Of a stretch of DNA of 64,000 nucleotides, positions 58,247 to 64,000 are shown piece after piece. The notes under the pieces were generated by a model. That model searched no databases, was not told where the DNA came from, and saw only the letters and a list, made by a program, of their open reading frames with translations. The stretch covers positions 1 to 64,000 of the forward strand of contig DAOUJW010000002.1 of NCBI GenBank assembly GCA_034422115.1, in the 5' to 3' direction. Within the stretch, counting starts at the first letter, position 1, and each line of letters starts with the position of its first letter. The stretch comes from DAOUJW01 sp034422115 (lineage in GTDB: Bacteria; Chloroflexota; Dehalococcoidia; Lucifugimonadales; UBA2985). The position numbers and the translations under genes are program-made.

Positions 58247-59041
58247 TCAGATCCGGCCTACCCGCGTGAACTCGCCTCCCTCAAAGAACTTCACGCCAAG
58301 TACAATGCTCCAGACCACCCAGGGGAAATAGCAGGCCCTGGACAGCGTAAACATAGTCTCGTCCTGGGCGGCGTGCCCTATGATGAGAGCGATAAGAGCA
58401 ACCAGGGAGACGATGGCAATCACCACCGCGCCGACCCTGAGTGGGCCCGATGGAAACATGGCCGCCATGCCCAGGTTGAAGGCCAGGAACCCGGTTGCCA
58501 CGCCCATGCCGGAGATGAGGGTAATGCCTCTATCCACCTTGTAGGTGGCTATGGCCGTCTCAAGGGCCCCTTCAGAATCGATTGCCGTTTGCGCAATGAT
58601 GAGGTTCAACCCGCTCGAAATTATCCAGCCGAAGGCGCCAACCATCATGAACATAATACCCAGCCGGGACAGGGCAGCGGCCGTGCTTTCTTCCATTACG
58701 CGATTGATGCCGGCCAGTCCGTAGAGCATCAGAATCAGGCCCAGGGGCACCCCCATCGCCGTGACGTGAGCCATTGTGGAGTTAGTCGCCAGGGCCGTGA
58801 TGTTTCCCACGGCGTCGTCCGAGGGCGCGGGGTCAAATATCATCCCTCCCGGCTCCAGCAGGAAGAAGACCAGAGCCAGAGAGGGCCCAAGAATCATTCC
58901 CAGAGACTCCAGCCTGTTTACCGACCTTGTTATCACGTCCAGTTTATCCCACTGTGATTTGAAAGGCGCCGTGCCGGACGCCCAAGCGTCAATGTAGCCA
59001 TTATAGACGGACATCCAGGTCATTGGAATACCGGGGAGCAT
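58247..59041 (-). CDS. Hypothetical membrane protein with about seven helices
   Basis: A 264-residue protein read from ATG 59041 (alternatives at 59023 and 59014). It has hydrophobic segments around LGMILGPSLALVFFLLEPGG, AMGVPLGLILMLYGLAG, LGIMFMMVGAFGWIISSGL, GVATGFLAFNLGMAAMF, VGAVVIAIVSLVALIALIIG, and a final one. I do not recognise the family. The rather regular seven-helix pattern and lack of charged catalytic residues suit a small integral membrane sensor or carrier. It is convergent with the MFS gene and divergent from the DUF35 gene. Confidence 0.7.
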   Translation of the reverse strand: MLPGIPMTWMSVYNGYIDAWASGTAPFKSQWDKLDVITRSVNRLESLGMILGPSLALVFFLLEPGGMIFDPAPSDDAVGNITALATNSTMAHVTAMGVPLGLILMLYGLAGINRVMEESTAAALSRLGIMFMMVGAFGWIISSGLNLIIAQTAIDSEGALETAIATYKVDRGITLISGMGVATGFLAFNLGMAAMFPSGPLRVGAVVIAIVSLVALIALIIGHAAQDETMFTLSRACYFPWVVWSIVLGVKFFEGGEFTRVGRI

Positions 59042-59125
59042 AACGGCCCGGCGCCCGTCGCAAGTTGACAACCTACCGCCGTCTCCGCATAATCCAACAC
59101 AACCCCCATATGCAGGAGGTGAGAA

Positions 59126-59542
59126 GTGCCCAAGCCATCCCCCGTTCCCGACGAGATAAGCAAGCCCTATTGGGACGCCTGCAACGAAGACCGACTGGTG
59201 ATGCAGGCCTGCAAGGCCTGTGGCCTGCTGCTCTACCCGCCCAGGGCCGCCTGCGACCAGTGCGACTCCGGAGAAGACGACCTGGAGTGGCGCGAGATGA
59301 GTGGCAGGGGCAGAATCCACGGCTACGGCGTCATGTATGACTGCCGCGTCCGCGCCCTGCAGGGCGACCAGCCCTTTAACATAGCCCTTGTGGAGCTTGA
59401 GGAGGACCCGGAGATTATGATGTACAGCCACCTGCCAGGAACCCCCGTGGACCAGGTCCCGGTTGGGGCCGCCGTCCAGGTGGAGTTCGAGGTTACGCCG
59501 ACCACGGGCCAGAAGGTGCCCGAGTGGCGCGTCGTGGGCTAA
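59126..59542 (+). CDS. DUF35 OB-fold protein with rubredoxin-like zinc ribbon
   Basis: A 138-residue protein. The N-terminal zinc ribbon is CKACGLLLYPPRAACDQC (two CxxC knuckles, residues about 29-49), and an OB-fold follows (MSGRGRIHGYGVMYD...FNIALVELEEDPEIMM). Such proteins, DUF35, bind thiolase-fold partners. The adjacent downstream gene is a thiolase-fold protein, as in the ChsH2/Ltp2 retroaldolase pairs. GTG start after AGGAGG. Confidence 0.92.
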   Translation: MPKPSPVPDEISKPYWDACNEDRLVMQACKACGLLLYPPRAACDQCDSGEDDLEWREMSGRGRIHGYGVMYDCRVRALQGDQPFNIALVELEEDPEIMMYSHLPGTPVDQVPVGAAVQVEFEVTPTTGQKVPEWRVVG

Positions 59543-59588
59543 GCCGGCCACTTATCCGCAGAACGCAATTGACACAGAGAGGTGTGAA

Positions 59589-60914
59589 ATGACAACCGGA
59601 CCCACTCAGACAGCGCCAAGGTCGTTTTATCGGAGCCAGGAGGGACTTGGCGTATGGGAACATCGGGGCAAGGTGGCGGCCGTCGGCATAGGCCACTCGC
59701 CCACGTCCCGCCGCTGGGACGAGACGCCGGAGACCAGCCTTGGCGCGTGGTCGATAGTCGCGCTGCGCAACGCCATGGAGGACGCCGGCGTGTCACCGGA
59801 CCAGGTCGACGGCCTGGTCATCAGCCCGGAGAGCCTGGGCGAGCCCTGGTCGCCGAGGCCCGTGCCGGAGGACTTCGCCAATATGTTCCAGCTCACGGAC
59901 AACCCCAACGACGGCCTGAGCCAGATGAGCTCCGAGTGGGTGCTGAAGAACATGCCGGAGCTGACCAACATCCAGTTCACCATGTACGGCCCGGGGTGCA
60001 TGTCCAACGCCATCTGCGTTGCGGCCCAGGCCATTGGCGAGGGTCTCACCCAGACGTGCCTTGTGCTCACGGCCAGGAACAACCTGTCGGGCCGCTACGG
60101 GCAGTACGGCGCGGCGGCTGCGGACACCGTCACGGGCGGCGCGCAGTGGACCAACACCTGGGGCGCGGTTGGCCCATACTACCCGGCCTACTGGTTCAAC
60201 AAGTACACGGAGAAGTACGGCGGCAATCACGACATGATGGCCCCCTTCGTCGTCAACTCCAAGCGAAACGGCCTGCTCTTCCCGGAGGGGTTCTTCGCCC
60301 AGAACCGCCCTGAGCCGCTGACCGTGGAGGACTACCTGTCGGCTCGATGGATAGTCAAGCCCGTCAACCTGTACGACTGTGACATACCGATGTGCGTGAC
60401 CGTGGCCTATCTCTTCACCACCGCCGAGCGGGCGAAGGACATGAAGCAGAAGCCGGTCTACATCCTCAGCCACGCGGAGTCGAGACCCAGGTACCGGGGC
60501 ATCGAGCAGACGCTGGACGAGGTTGAGGAGTCGGCCGCGAGCCTGGGGCGCAGGCTGTACGAGGGCGCGGGCATCACGGCGAGCGACCTCTCTTTTGAGA
60601 ACATGTACGACGGCTATACGCTGTTCCACCAGATCATGCTTGAGGGCCTGAGATACCGGGGCGTCCAGCCCGGCGAGGCGCTGGACTTCTACCAGACGGA
60701 CATCAGCATCGAGGGGCCGAACCCCGTCTCGCCCAGCGGAGGCAACGCCGGAAGCGGCCGCACCCGCATATGGATGCACACGGACTGCATTCAGCAGATA
60801 CAGGAGAGGGCGGGTGCGAGGCAGGTCACGGCGGTGAAGCCGGAGATTGGCGTGTCCGGCGGCCCGCACCCCCGCGGCGGCGACTTCATGGTCTGGGGCT
60901 CAACGCCGGGGTAG
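59589..60914 (+). CDS. Thiolase-fold protein (possible Ltp2-like aldolase or acyltransferase)
   Basis: A 441-residue thiolase-superfamily protein. It has VAAVGIGHSPTSRRW, a two-fold pattern with YGPGCMSNAICVAAQAIGEG (a Cys where the thiolase nucleophile would be), GGNAGSGRTR and a C-terminal VSGGPHPRGGDFMVWG. The classical thiolase GHP and CxGxG motifs are not seen. That and the DUF35 partner 46 bases upstream favour a non-thiolytic member such as a side-chain retroaldolase (Ltp2/ChsH2 type). The substrate is unknown. ATG 59589 follows GAGAGGTG. Confidence 0.82.
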   Translation: MTTGPTQTAPRSFYRSQEGLGVWEHRGKVAAVGIGHSPTSRRWDETPETSLGAWSIVALRNAMEDAGVSPDQVDGLVISPESLGEPWSPRPVPEDFANMFQLTDNPNDGLSQMSSEWVLKNMPELTNIQFTMYGPGCMSNAICVAAQAIGEGLTQTCLVLTARNNLSGRYGQYGAAAADTVTGGAQWTNTWGAVGPYYPAYWFNKYTEKYGGNHDMMAPFVVNSKRNGLLFPEGFFAQNRPEPLTVEDYLSARWIVKPVNLYDCDIPMCVTVAYLFTTAERAKDMKQKPVYILSHAESRPRYRGIEQTLDEVEESAASLGRRLYEGAGITASDLSFENMYDGYTLFHQIMLEGLRYRGVQPGEALDFYQTDISIEGPNPVSPSGGNAGSGRTRIWMHTDCIQQIQERAGARQVTAVKPEIGVSGGPHPRGGDFMVWGSTPG

Positions 60915-60931
60915 GGGTTAAGGTTGAATAA

Positions 60932-61023
60932 CCCGCTCATCCTGAGCGTGTCGAAGGGTGAGCGGGAAAAGTACGCCTGTGTCTACCCGCTCATATGGTT
61001 CGACAGGCTCACCATGAGCGGGA
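60932..61023. repeat. Family B bipartite hairpin element, copy 3
   Basis: CCCGCTCATCCTGAGCGTGTC...GTGAGCGGGA (60932-60967) and CCCGCTCATATGGTTCGACAGG...ATGAGCGGGA (60986-61023), separated by about 19 bases. It lies between the convergent thiolase-fold gene and the LEA-like gene. Confidence 0.85.
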
Positions 61024-61037
61024 AGATAAACCATCTG

Positions 61038-62156
61038 CTATGCAATAGCTGGACCTAGATCTGCTGACTCTGATTCTGTTTGGGTCAGGTTGCTCTTCAA
61101 TTCAGTTGCAGCAACGGAGGCCTGCTCAGCCATGAACTGAGCGATCTGGGTGACGCTTACGTGCTTGGTTGCTTTATTGACCAGGACGCCTGCTACGAGT
61201 CCCGCTAGAAGTGGAGTCCCCACAGGCCCACCGGCTGCTGCGATGAGGGAGACCGCGGCCAGGGTTGCCCCCGTCCCCATGGAACCCCTGAACTGCCCAT
61301 CTACGAACTCCGCGTATTCTCCTGTTTGATGAGCTTTGTGAAAGGCCTTTGCAAGGGAAACTACGGTTACAATCATTAGCAGTGGGTTCGCGCTGATTAC
61401 AGAGGCTAGGCCCATGCTGCCGGCCATTCTGGAAAATTGCTCAGTGTCAGCGCGACTCCAGTTGAGGGCCAAAGCTACAGCGCCTATTGCGCCTCCCAGC
61501 AGTTCCGCGGCGTCATACGAATTCAGATCATAGAACCAGTCCTTTGGGATGTTGAAATTCTCTTTTAGTGAACCAGCTACTTGGTCGTAAGTAGCCTTGT
61601 CCCAGTTCGCGAATGGAAGCCCTTTGGATGTGGTGCCATCCCTGAGCAGCCCCTGGAGGAATCCCCAAGCCTCCTGCATAATATTGTCGTTCTCCGACGC
61701 GCCCCTTACCGCTTCCCAGGCTCCGTCCAGGGTGTGTCCGCCGTCGAACATCCGATGGTTGCCCCCGCCGATATGGGTTGCTTTGTACACGGCATCCATA
61801 GCGTTGTCATATATGCTTGGGCCCCCCTTAACCAACCCCTCGATAGTACTGTTGAGATCTTGCGCCAAGCTGCTGGTCAGTAAACCCTGAGAGGTCTCCA
61901 GCACAGCGCTAGCAAGTGAACTGGTCGCCTCCGTCACCCTCTTGGAGCCTGAGCGCACCAGCTTTGCGCCTTCAGCTGTTTTGTCCACGGTCTTCCTTGT
62001 ACCGTCCTGTGCCATTCCCGCGACCGCAGACGCGGAGTCTGTAACTCCTTGTTTAGCATTAGAGGCTGCCTTACCAACCGCTGAAGAGGTCTTGTCAGCC
62101 GCTGTCTTGCCAGCCCTTCTCACCCGATCTGTGCCTGAGCGCATTTTGTCTTTCAT
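61038..62156 (-). CDS. LEA-like N-terminus fused to membrane-associated domain, function unknown
   Basis: A 372-residue protein, ATG 62156 after GGAG (the longer TTG frame begins at 62189). The first 70 residues are Ala/Lys/Thr/Asp-rich with an 11-residue periodicity typical of LEA proteins (AGKTAADKTSSAVGKAASNAKQ... pattern). A middle region, about residues 85-220, is helical and hydrophilic. The C-terminal part has hydrophobic stretches MGLASVISANPLLMIVTVVSLAKAF and GATLAAVSLIAAAGGPVGTPLLAGLVAGVLVNKATK. Possibly a desiccation or membrane-protection protein, or an effector-like toxin; I cannot assign it. AT-richer than its neighbours. Confidence 0.65.
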   Translation of the reverse strand: MKDKMRSGTDRVRRAGKTAADKTSSAVGKAASNAKQGVTDSASAVAGMAQDGTRKTVDKTAEGAKLVRSGSKRVTEATSSLASAVLETSQGLLTSSLAQDLNSTIEGLVKGGPSIYDNAMDAVYKATHIGGGNHRMFDGGHTLDGAWEAVRGASENDNIMQEAWGFLQGLLRDGTTSKGLPFANWDKATYDQVAGSLKENFNIPKDWFYDLNSYDAAELLGGAIGAVALALNWSRADTEQFSRMAGSMGLASVISANPLLMIVTVVSLAKAFHKAHQTGEYAEFVDGQFRGSMGTGATLAAVSLIAAAGGPVGTPLLAGLVAGVLVNKATKHVSVTQIAQFMAEQASVAATELKSNLTQTESESADLGPAIA

Positions 62157-62226
62157 GTCGTTCACTCCGAAAGTGCCATTGCTTTTCAATCACACTACAC
62201 CGTTTGCTACAATAAGGAAAGCCTTT

Positions 62227-62448
62227 ATGAATAGAGGACAGCCACACATGACCGCCAACACCCCCGATCCCTTGCCCGGCAGTTTGGACGCGGACAGCGA
62301 GGCCCCAGAGCCTATTGAAGACCCTGACGCTCTGGAGTTAAGGGAGGAGTTCTCCAAAGAGTTGCAGGCTTCAATAGAAGCGGTGGCCAGTGGTGACGCA
62401 ACTCGTTCCGCCGAGGAGGTGGCCCAAAGGCAAGGCATGGCCTGGTGA
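62227..62448 (+). CDS. Small antitoxin-like protein
   Basis: A 73-residue acidic protein with an AAGGA box before ATG 62227. The N-terminal part is Pro/Asp/Glu-rich and the C-terminal part reads ELREEFSKELQASIEAVASGDATRSAEEVAQRQGMAW. That helical pattern resembles the C-terminal (toxin-binding or dimerisation) part of Phd/RelB-type antitoxins. It has a GTGA overlap with a very short following frame that looks like a truncated toxin. The call is tentative. Confidence 0.55.
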   Translation: MNRGQPHMTANTPDPLPGSLDADSEAPEPIEDPDALELREEFSKELQASIEAVASGDATRSAEEVAQRQGMAW

Positions 62449-62486
62449 CGTACCAAGTTGATTTTAAGGACTCCGTTAATAAATGA
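62445..62486 (+). pseudogene. Truncated RelE/ParE-like toxin stub (13 codons)
   Basis: GTG 62445 overlaps the antitoxin stop (GTGA). The frame MTYQVDFKDSVNK then ends at TGA 62484, overlapping the ATG of the next gene. RelE/ParE toxins start with a similar hydrophobic strand then a charged helix, so this looks like the remnant of a deleted toxin fused in order to the downstream gene. Confidence 0.45.
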
Positions 62487-63757
62487 CGGCCAAAAACCCT
62501 GATCCATCTCCACATCCACGGAACTATGACGGAGATTCCCTCTGGCACTTCGCCAATGAGCGGGGGATGGACCGCCGCCGGTTCCTGAAGCTGATGGTGG
62601 CCGGTGGCGCGGCGGCCGTGCTCGCCGCGTGCGGAGTAGACATATCGGTCGAGACCTCCACGTCTACGCCGTCGGCAACGGCCTCAGGCGCGAACCCGTA
62701 CGCCCCCTTCTTCAAGGACCCCGCGCCCTTCATCGAGCGCGACGGCAAGGGGCTGGAGGCGCGCTTGGAGAATATGCAGGGCCTCATCACGCCCAACCGC
62801 CACTTCTTTGTCCGCAACAACTCCGTCAGCATTGGGCTGGAAGCGGCGGACTGGCTGCTCTCCGTTGAGGGCGACGCCGTCTCTGAGCCGATGGCGCTGA
62901 CCTACGACGACGTTCGCAGCCTGCCCAGCCGCACGCTGGTCTCCTACCTGGAGTGCGCTGGGAACCACCGCGCCATGTTCAACCTGCTCAACGGGCGGGA
63001 GACCTCCGGCACGCAGTGGATGACCGGGGCCGTCGGCAACGGCGAGTGGGTGGGCGCGACACTGCGGGACGTGCTGACCCTTGCGGGCATAAACGACAAC
63101 GCAGTCAGCGTGCTGCTGGTGGGCCTGGACACGGAGTCGCCGGAGGAGGGATTCCGCTACGTGCTGCCGGTGGAGAAGGCGATGCACCCGGACACGCTGC
63201 TGGCCTACGCCCTCAACGGCGAGCCGCTGCCCAAAGACCACGGCTTCCCTCTGCGGGCGGTGGTCCCGGGCTGGGTGGGCAGCTCCCACATCAAGTGGCT
63301 TGGTCGCATTGAGGTGTCCTCGGAGTGGCTGTGGACGCGCAACAACACCACCTCCTACACCCTCATCGGCGACGCCTATCCGCCTGAGGGCGAGTCCCAG
63401 GGCAAGCCTGTTACGGAGCAGGTTATCAAGAGCGCGCTGGCCCTGCCCTGGCCGGCGGAGCTTCCGGTAGGACGACAGCGCATTCACGGCTACGCCCACT
63501 CGCCCTCGGGGCCAATATCGCGCGTGGAGTGGAGCGCGGACGCCGGGCGCACGTGGCGCGAGGCGGAGCTGTCGGGCGGTCAGCCGGACTACTCCTGGGC
63601 GCGGTTCGAGTTCGAGTGGGACGCGGAGCCGGGGGAGAGCGCCATCATGACGCGGGCCACGGACTCAGAGGGCAACACGCAGCCGGACAGCGTGCCCTAC
63701 AACGAGAAGGGCTATCTGTTCAACCAGCCCCTGCCCCACCCGATACGGGTGGTGTAG
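62483..63757 (+). CDS. Tat-exported sulfite-oxidase-like molybdopterin protein
   Basis: A 424-residue protein. The Tat signal is MDRRRFLKLMVAGGAAAVLAAC (residues 29-50), with a lipobox Cys at about residue 50, so a lipoprotein on the outer face of the membrane is likely. The sulfite oxidase fold has VSYLECAGNHRAMFN, with the molybdenum-binding Cys in ECAGN. It continues with RAVVPGWVGSSHIKWLGRIEV and the dimerisation-like domain ISRVEWSADAGRTWREAELSGG. The electron acceptor is not visible. Length and motifs fit SorA/YedY-like sulfite or S/N-oxide oxidoreductases. Confidence 0.92.
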   Translation: MTAKNPDPSPHPRNYDGDSLWHFANERGMDRRRFLKLMVAGGAAAVLAACGVDISVETSTSTPSATASGANPYAPFFKDPAPFIERDGKGLEARLENMQGLITPNRHFFVRNNSVSIGLEAADWLLSVEGDAVSEPMALTYDDVRSLPSRTLVSYLECAGNHRAMFNLLNGRETSGTQWMTGAVGNGEWVGATLRDVLTLAGINDNAVSVLLVGLDTESPEEGFRYVLPVEKAMHPDTLLAYALNGEPLPKDHGFPLRAVVPGWVGSSHIKWLGRIEVSSEWLWTRNNTTSYTLIGDAYPPEGESQGKPVTEQVIKSALALPWPAELPVGRQRIHGYAHSPSGPISRVEWSADAGRTWREAELSGGQPDYSWARFEFEWDAEPGESAIMTRATDSEGNTQPDSVPYNEKGYLFNQPLPHPIRVV

Positions 63758-63776
63758 CGGGGTTGTCGCCCCGTTT
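63758..63776 (+). terminator. Weak terminator-like hairpin
   Basis: CGGGG, loop TTGTCG, CCCCG, then TTT directly after the stop of the molybdopterin protein. The stem is short (five pairs) and the T run short, so termination here is only plausible. Confidence 0.4.
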
Positions 63777-63814
63777 CCCGCTCACTCCCTTCGACAGGCT
63801 CAGGGTGAGCGGGA
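63777..63814. repeat. Family B hairpin
   Basis: CCCGCTCACTCCCTTCGACAGG...GGTGAGCGGGA is the right half of family B, directly after the molybdopterin gene. Confidence 0.7.
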
Positions 63815-63851
63815 TTAACGACATCCAGCCACCTGACCACCCCTGTGGAGC

Positions 63852-63880
63852 CTGCCCCGTACTCCGATACGGGGGCGGGG
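63852..63880. repeat. Family D hairpin
   Basis: CTGCCCCGTACTCCGATACG...GGGCGGGG matches the family D arm at 46542-46570. It lies close after a family B hairpin, as in the composite at 46542-46606, which suggests that B and D travel together. Confidence 0.55.
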
Positions 63881-63905
63881 TCTAGCGGGTACTATGGCGT
63901 ATGCC

Positions 63906-63935
63906 CTGGATTCCGGCGGAAGCCGGAATGACGGA
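63906..63935. repeat. Short family C hairpin
   Basis: CTGGATTCCGGCGGAAGCCGG...AATGACGGA has TTCCGGC / GCCGGAA arms. The bases from here to the right edge of the window hold no gene I can support with confidence. Confidence 0.55.
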
Positions 63936-64000
63936 GAACTCCTCTCCTTGGCTTTCAGGTTGCGGACGCTCTCGTCCATGACGACACTAACGGCTTCGTG

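Noticed and set aside
58247..59551. Membrane protein reading extended to 59551
   Set aside because: Residues before about position 171 are antisense to the DUF35 gene; the helices begin only near 59014-59041.
63937..64000. C-terminal end of a minus-strand gene entering from the right edge
   Set aside because: One minus-strand frame stays open through the edge, but it runs on through repeat families C and D and has no family signal. Cannot be decided without sequence beyond 64000.

Overview
The window is 64 kb of a GC-rich bacterial chromosome. Gene content and style point to the phylum Chloroflexota, probably an aerobic Dehalococcoidia-like lineage. Pointers are a fused AccD-AccA carboxyltransferase, CcmA-B-C-D, a UbiD/UbiA/UbiX/MenG quinone operon, KatG, an R3H/SpoIIIAA-like ATPase beside Tmk, CoA-ester enzymes, and many short inverted repeats carrying the 'GAGCTTGTCGAA' motif. 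This placement is inferred from gene content; no rRNA or tRNA gene was seen. The run of G at the extreme left looks like a contig edge or sequencing artefact.

Layout. 0.25-7 kb (+): PdxS-PdxT (vitamin B6), a GNAT-like protein, an R3H AAA ATPase, Tmk with a triplicated LID segment, a DUF3052 protein, an amidohydrolase. 7-11.7 kb: a ThDP enzyme (-), ThpR (+), an Mrp-like ATPase and a DUF59 protein (-), then an unknown gene with a near-consensus promoter overlaid by a perfect operator-like inverted repeat. 12-14.5 kb (+): CcmA/B/C/D. 14.6-16.4 kb (+): an AT-richer two-gene module, DUF3696-type ATPase plus PIN-like nuclease, the best candidate for an undescribed defence system. 16.5-20.4 kb: UvrA and a homocysteine methyltransferase-like protein. 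20.6-27.5 kb (-): a membrane protein, then TetR, PIN, UbiD, DUF4258, DUF2283, UbiA, UbiX, MenG and TenA in one direction, with toxin-antitoxin-like genes threaded between the quinone genes.

27.8-35.3 kb (-): a small zinc-ribbon protein, HicAB, AccDA fusion, FtsK, RNase J, family-4 UDG. 35.5-37.7 kb (-): an NgoMIV-like restriction enzyme with its methyltransferase. 37.8-40.3 kb (-): DUF177-RpmF-FabD-NusB-AcpP, a housekeeping lipid/translation operon. 40.5-46.5 kb: two small envelope proteins, KatG, a sirohaem nitrite/sulfite reductase, a DUF433 protein. 46.7-51.6 kb: two tandem crotonases (+), HigBA, a divergent metallophosphoesterase, RecX, RecA (-). 51.7-55.1 kb: a secreted metallopeptidase and a PIN toxin with an unknown 272-residue partner.

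55.1-64 kb: a tryptophan T-box controlling TrpE followed by an MFS exporter, a membrane protein, a DUF35/thiolase-fold pair, an LEA-like protein, an antitoxin with a 13-codon toxin stub, and a Tat-exported sulfite-oxidase-like lipoprotein. The housekeeping part is ordinary. The accessory part is rich in toxin-antitoxin-like modules (HicAB, HigBA, DUF4258/DUF2283, two PIN loci, DUF433, a decayed locus), one restriction-modification system, one ATPase/nuclease module and four families of short inverted repeats. Many of these accessory genes look AT-richer than the housekeeping genes by eye, which suggests acquisition. No transposase, integrase, CRISPR array or RNA gene other than the T-box was recognised.
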